A DNA stretch of 16,363 nucleotides from Nostoc sp. CHAB 5834. GTDB lineage: Bacteria > Cyanobacteriota > Cyanobacteriia > Cyanobacteriales > Nostocaceae. The notes beneath the pieces were generated by a model. It was given only the letters and a program-made list of their open reading frames with translations. It was not told the origin of the DNA and did no database searches. The stretch lies in contig JAIVFU010000130.1 in assembly GCA_020829485.1 (NCBI GenBank), forward strand, positions 1 to 16,363, in the 5' to 3' direction. The translations under genes and the position numbers were made by a program. Positions 16,311 to 16,363 of the stretch are shown here, piece after piece (position 1 is the first letter of the stretch; every line of letters begins with the position of its first letter).

Positions 16311-16363
16311 GTGAAATTTTGGAGAGCTAAACAGCTTACCTCAAGAAAATTTAAACGACTCAC
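16311..16363 (+). CDS. Possible 5' end of an IS5-like transposase (partial)
   Basis: A GTG at 16311 opens a frame that runs off the window: MKFWRAKQLTSRKFKRL followed by Thr. The 'LT..KFKRLT' pattern resembles the start of cyanobacterial IS5-family transposases (typically continuing GV...F). A stop codon lies two codons upstream, so GTG is the only start in this frame. Sequence around 16241-16260 (gaactcttgcaaaagtc) could be the IS left end. With only 17 codons this is tentative. Confidence 0.35.
   Translation, partial: MKFWRAKQLTSRKFKRL

Overview
The window looks like an accessory region, plasmid-like or of plasmid origin, from a filamentous cyanobacterium (Nostocales-type). The evidence is GCGATCGC (HIP1) octamers at 11120 and 12556, a cyanobacterial-style ParA with an NQAGGVGKT P-loop, an HTH-NACHT NTPase of the kind common in Nostoc-like genomes, an AT-rich base composition, and several small dispersed repeats of the 'gcgtagatatagcg' type. 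No rRNA, tRNA, CRISPR array or complete insertion sequence was seen, and no replication initiator gene is visible.

Layout. Positions 1-410 hold a repeat (copy A) and a small inverted-repeat element. Positions 411-6697 form a minus-strand block: parA, then parB overlapping it by one base, then, after 276 bases, a very large Dna2-like RecB-nuclease/SF1 helicase. A 22-bp perfect palindrome inside a longer repeat occurs once within parB and once just downstream of it. Positions 7154-8372 carry two plus-strand genes, a putative HExxH zinc metallopeptidase and a small membrane protein. They end at an almost perfect 55-base palindrome. Next comes a minus-strand 102-residue unknown protein, divergent from the 810-residue HTH-NACHT gene (9191-11623), which contains a striking in-frame hexanucleotide tract encoding Ala-X repeats. 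Convergent to it is a minus-strand FimB/FimE-like compact tyrosine recombinase (11683-12276). A mostly non-coding stretch (12334-13267) follows, then a minus-strand RTX/haemolysin-type repeat protein (13268-14353) bracketed by two 33-bp direct repeats. The right-hand part has a second, longer inverted-repeat element (14858-15280), repeat copy B (15333-15452), a Crp/Fnr-family regulator (15510-16100), and the first codons of what may be a transposase running off the end.

How the parts may work together. ParA/ParB are a segregation pair; the palindromes next to them are candidate ParB or other binding sites, though they may simply be a dispersed repeat. The nuclease-helicase is a DNA-processing enzyme whose position behind parAB suggests plasmid maintenance, repair or defence. 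The HTH-NACHT protein is the best candidate for a conflict or immune system, with an internally variable linker, and may act with the divergent 102-residue protein or the metallopeptidase/membrane pair; that link rests on position only. The recombinase near an RTX surface-type gene flanked by direct repeats is a possible DNA-rearrangement module. All of these are inferences from protein motifs and context read by eye; no database search was possible.
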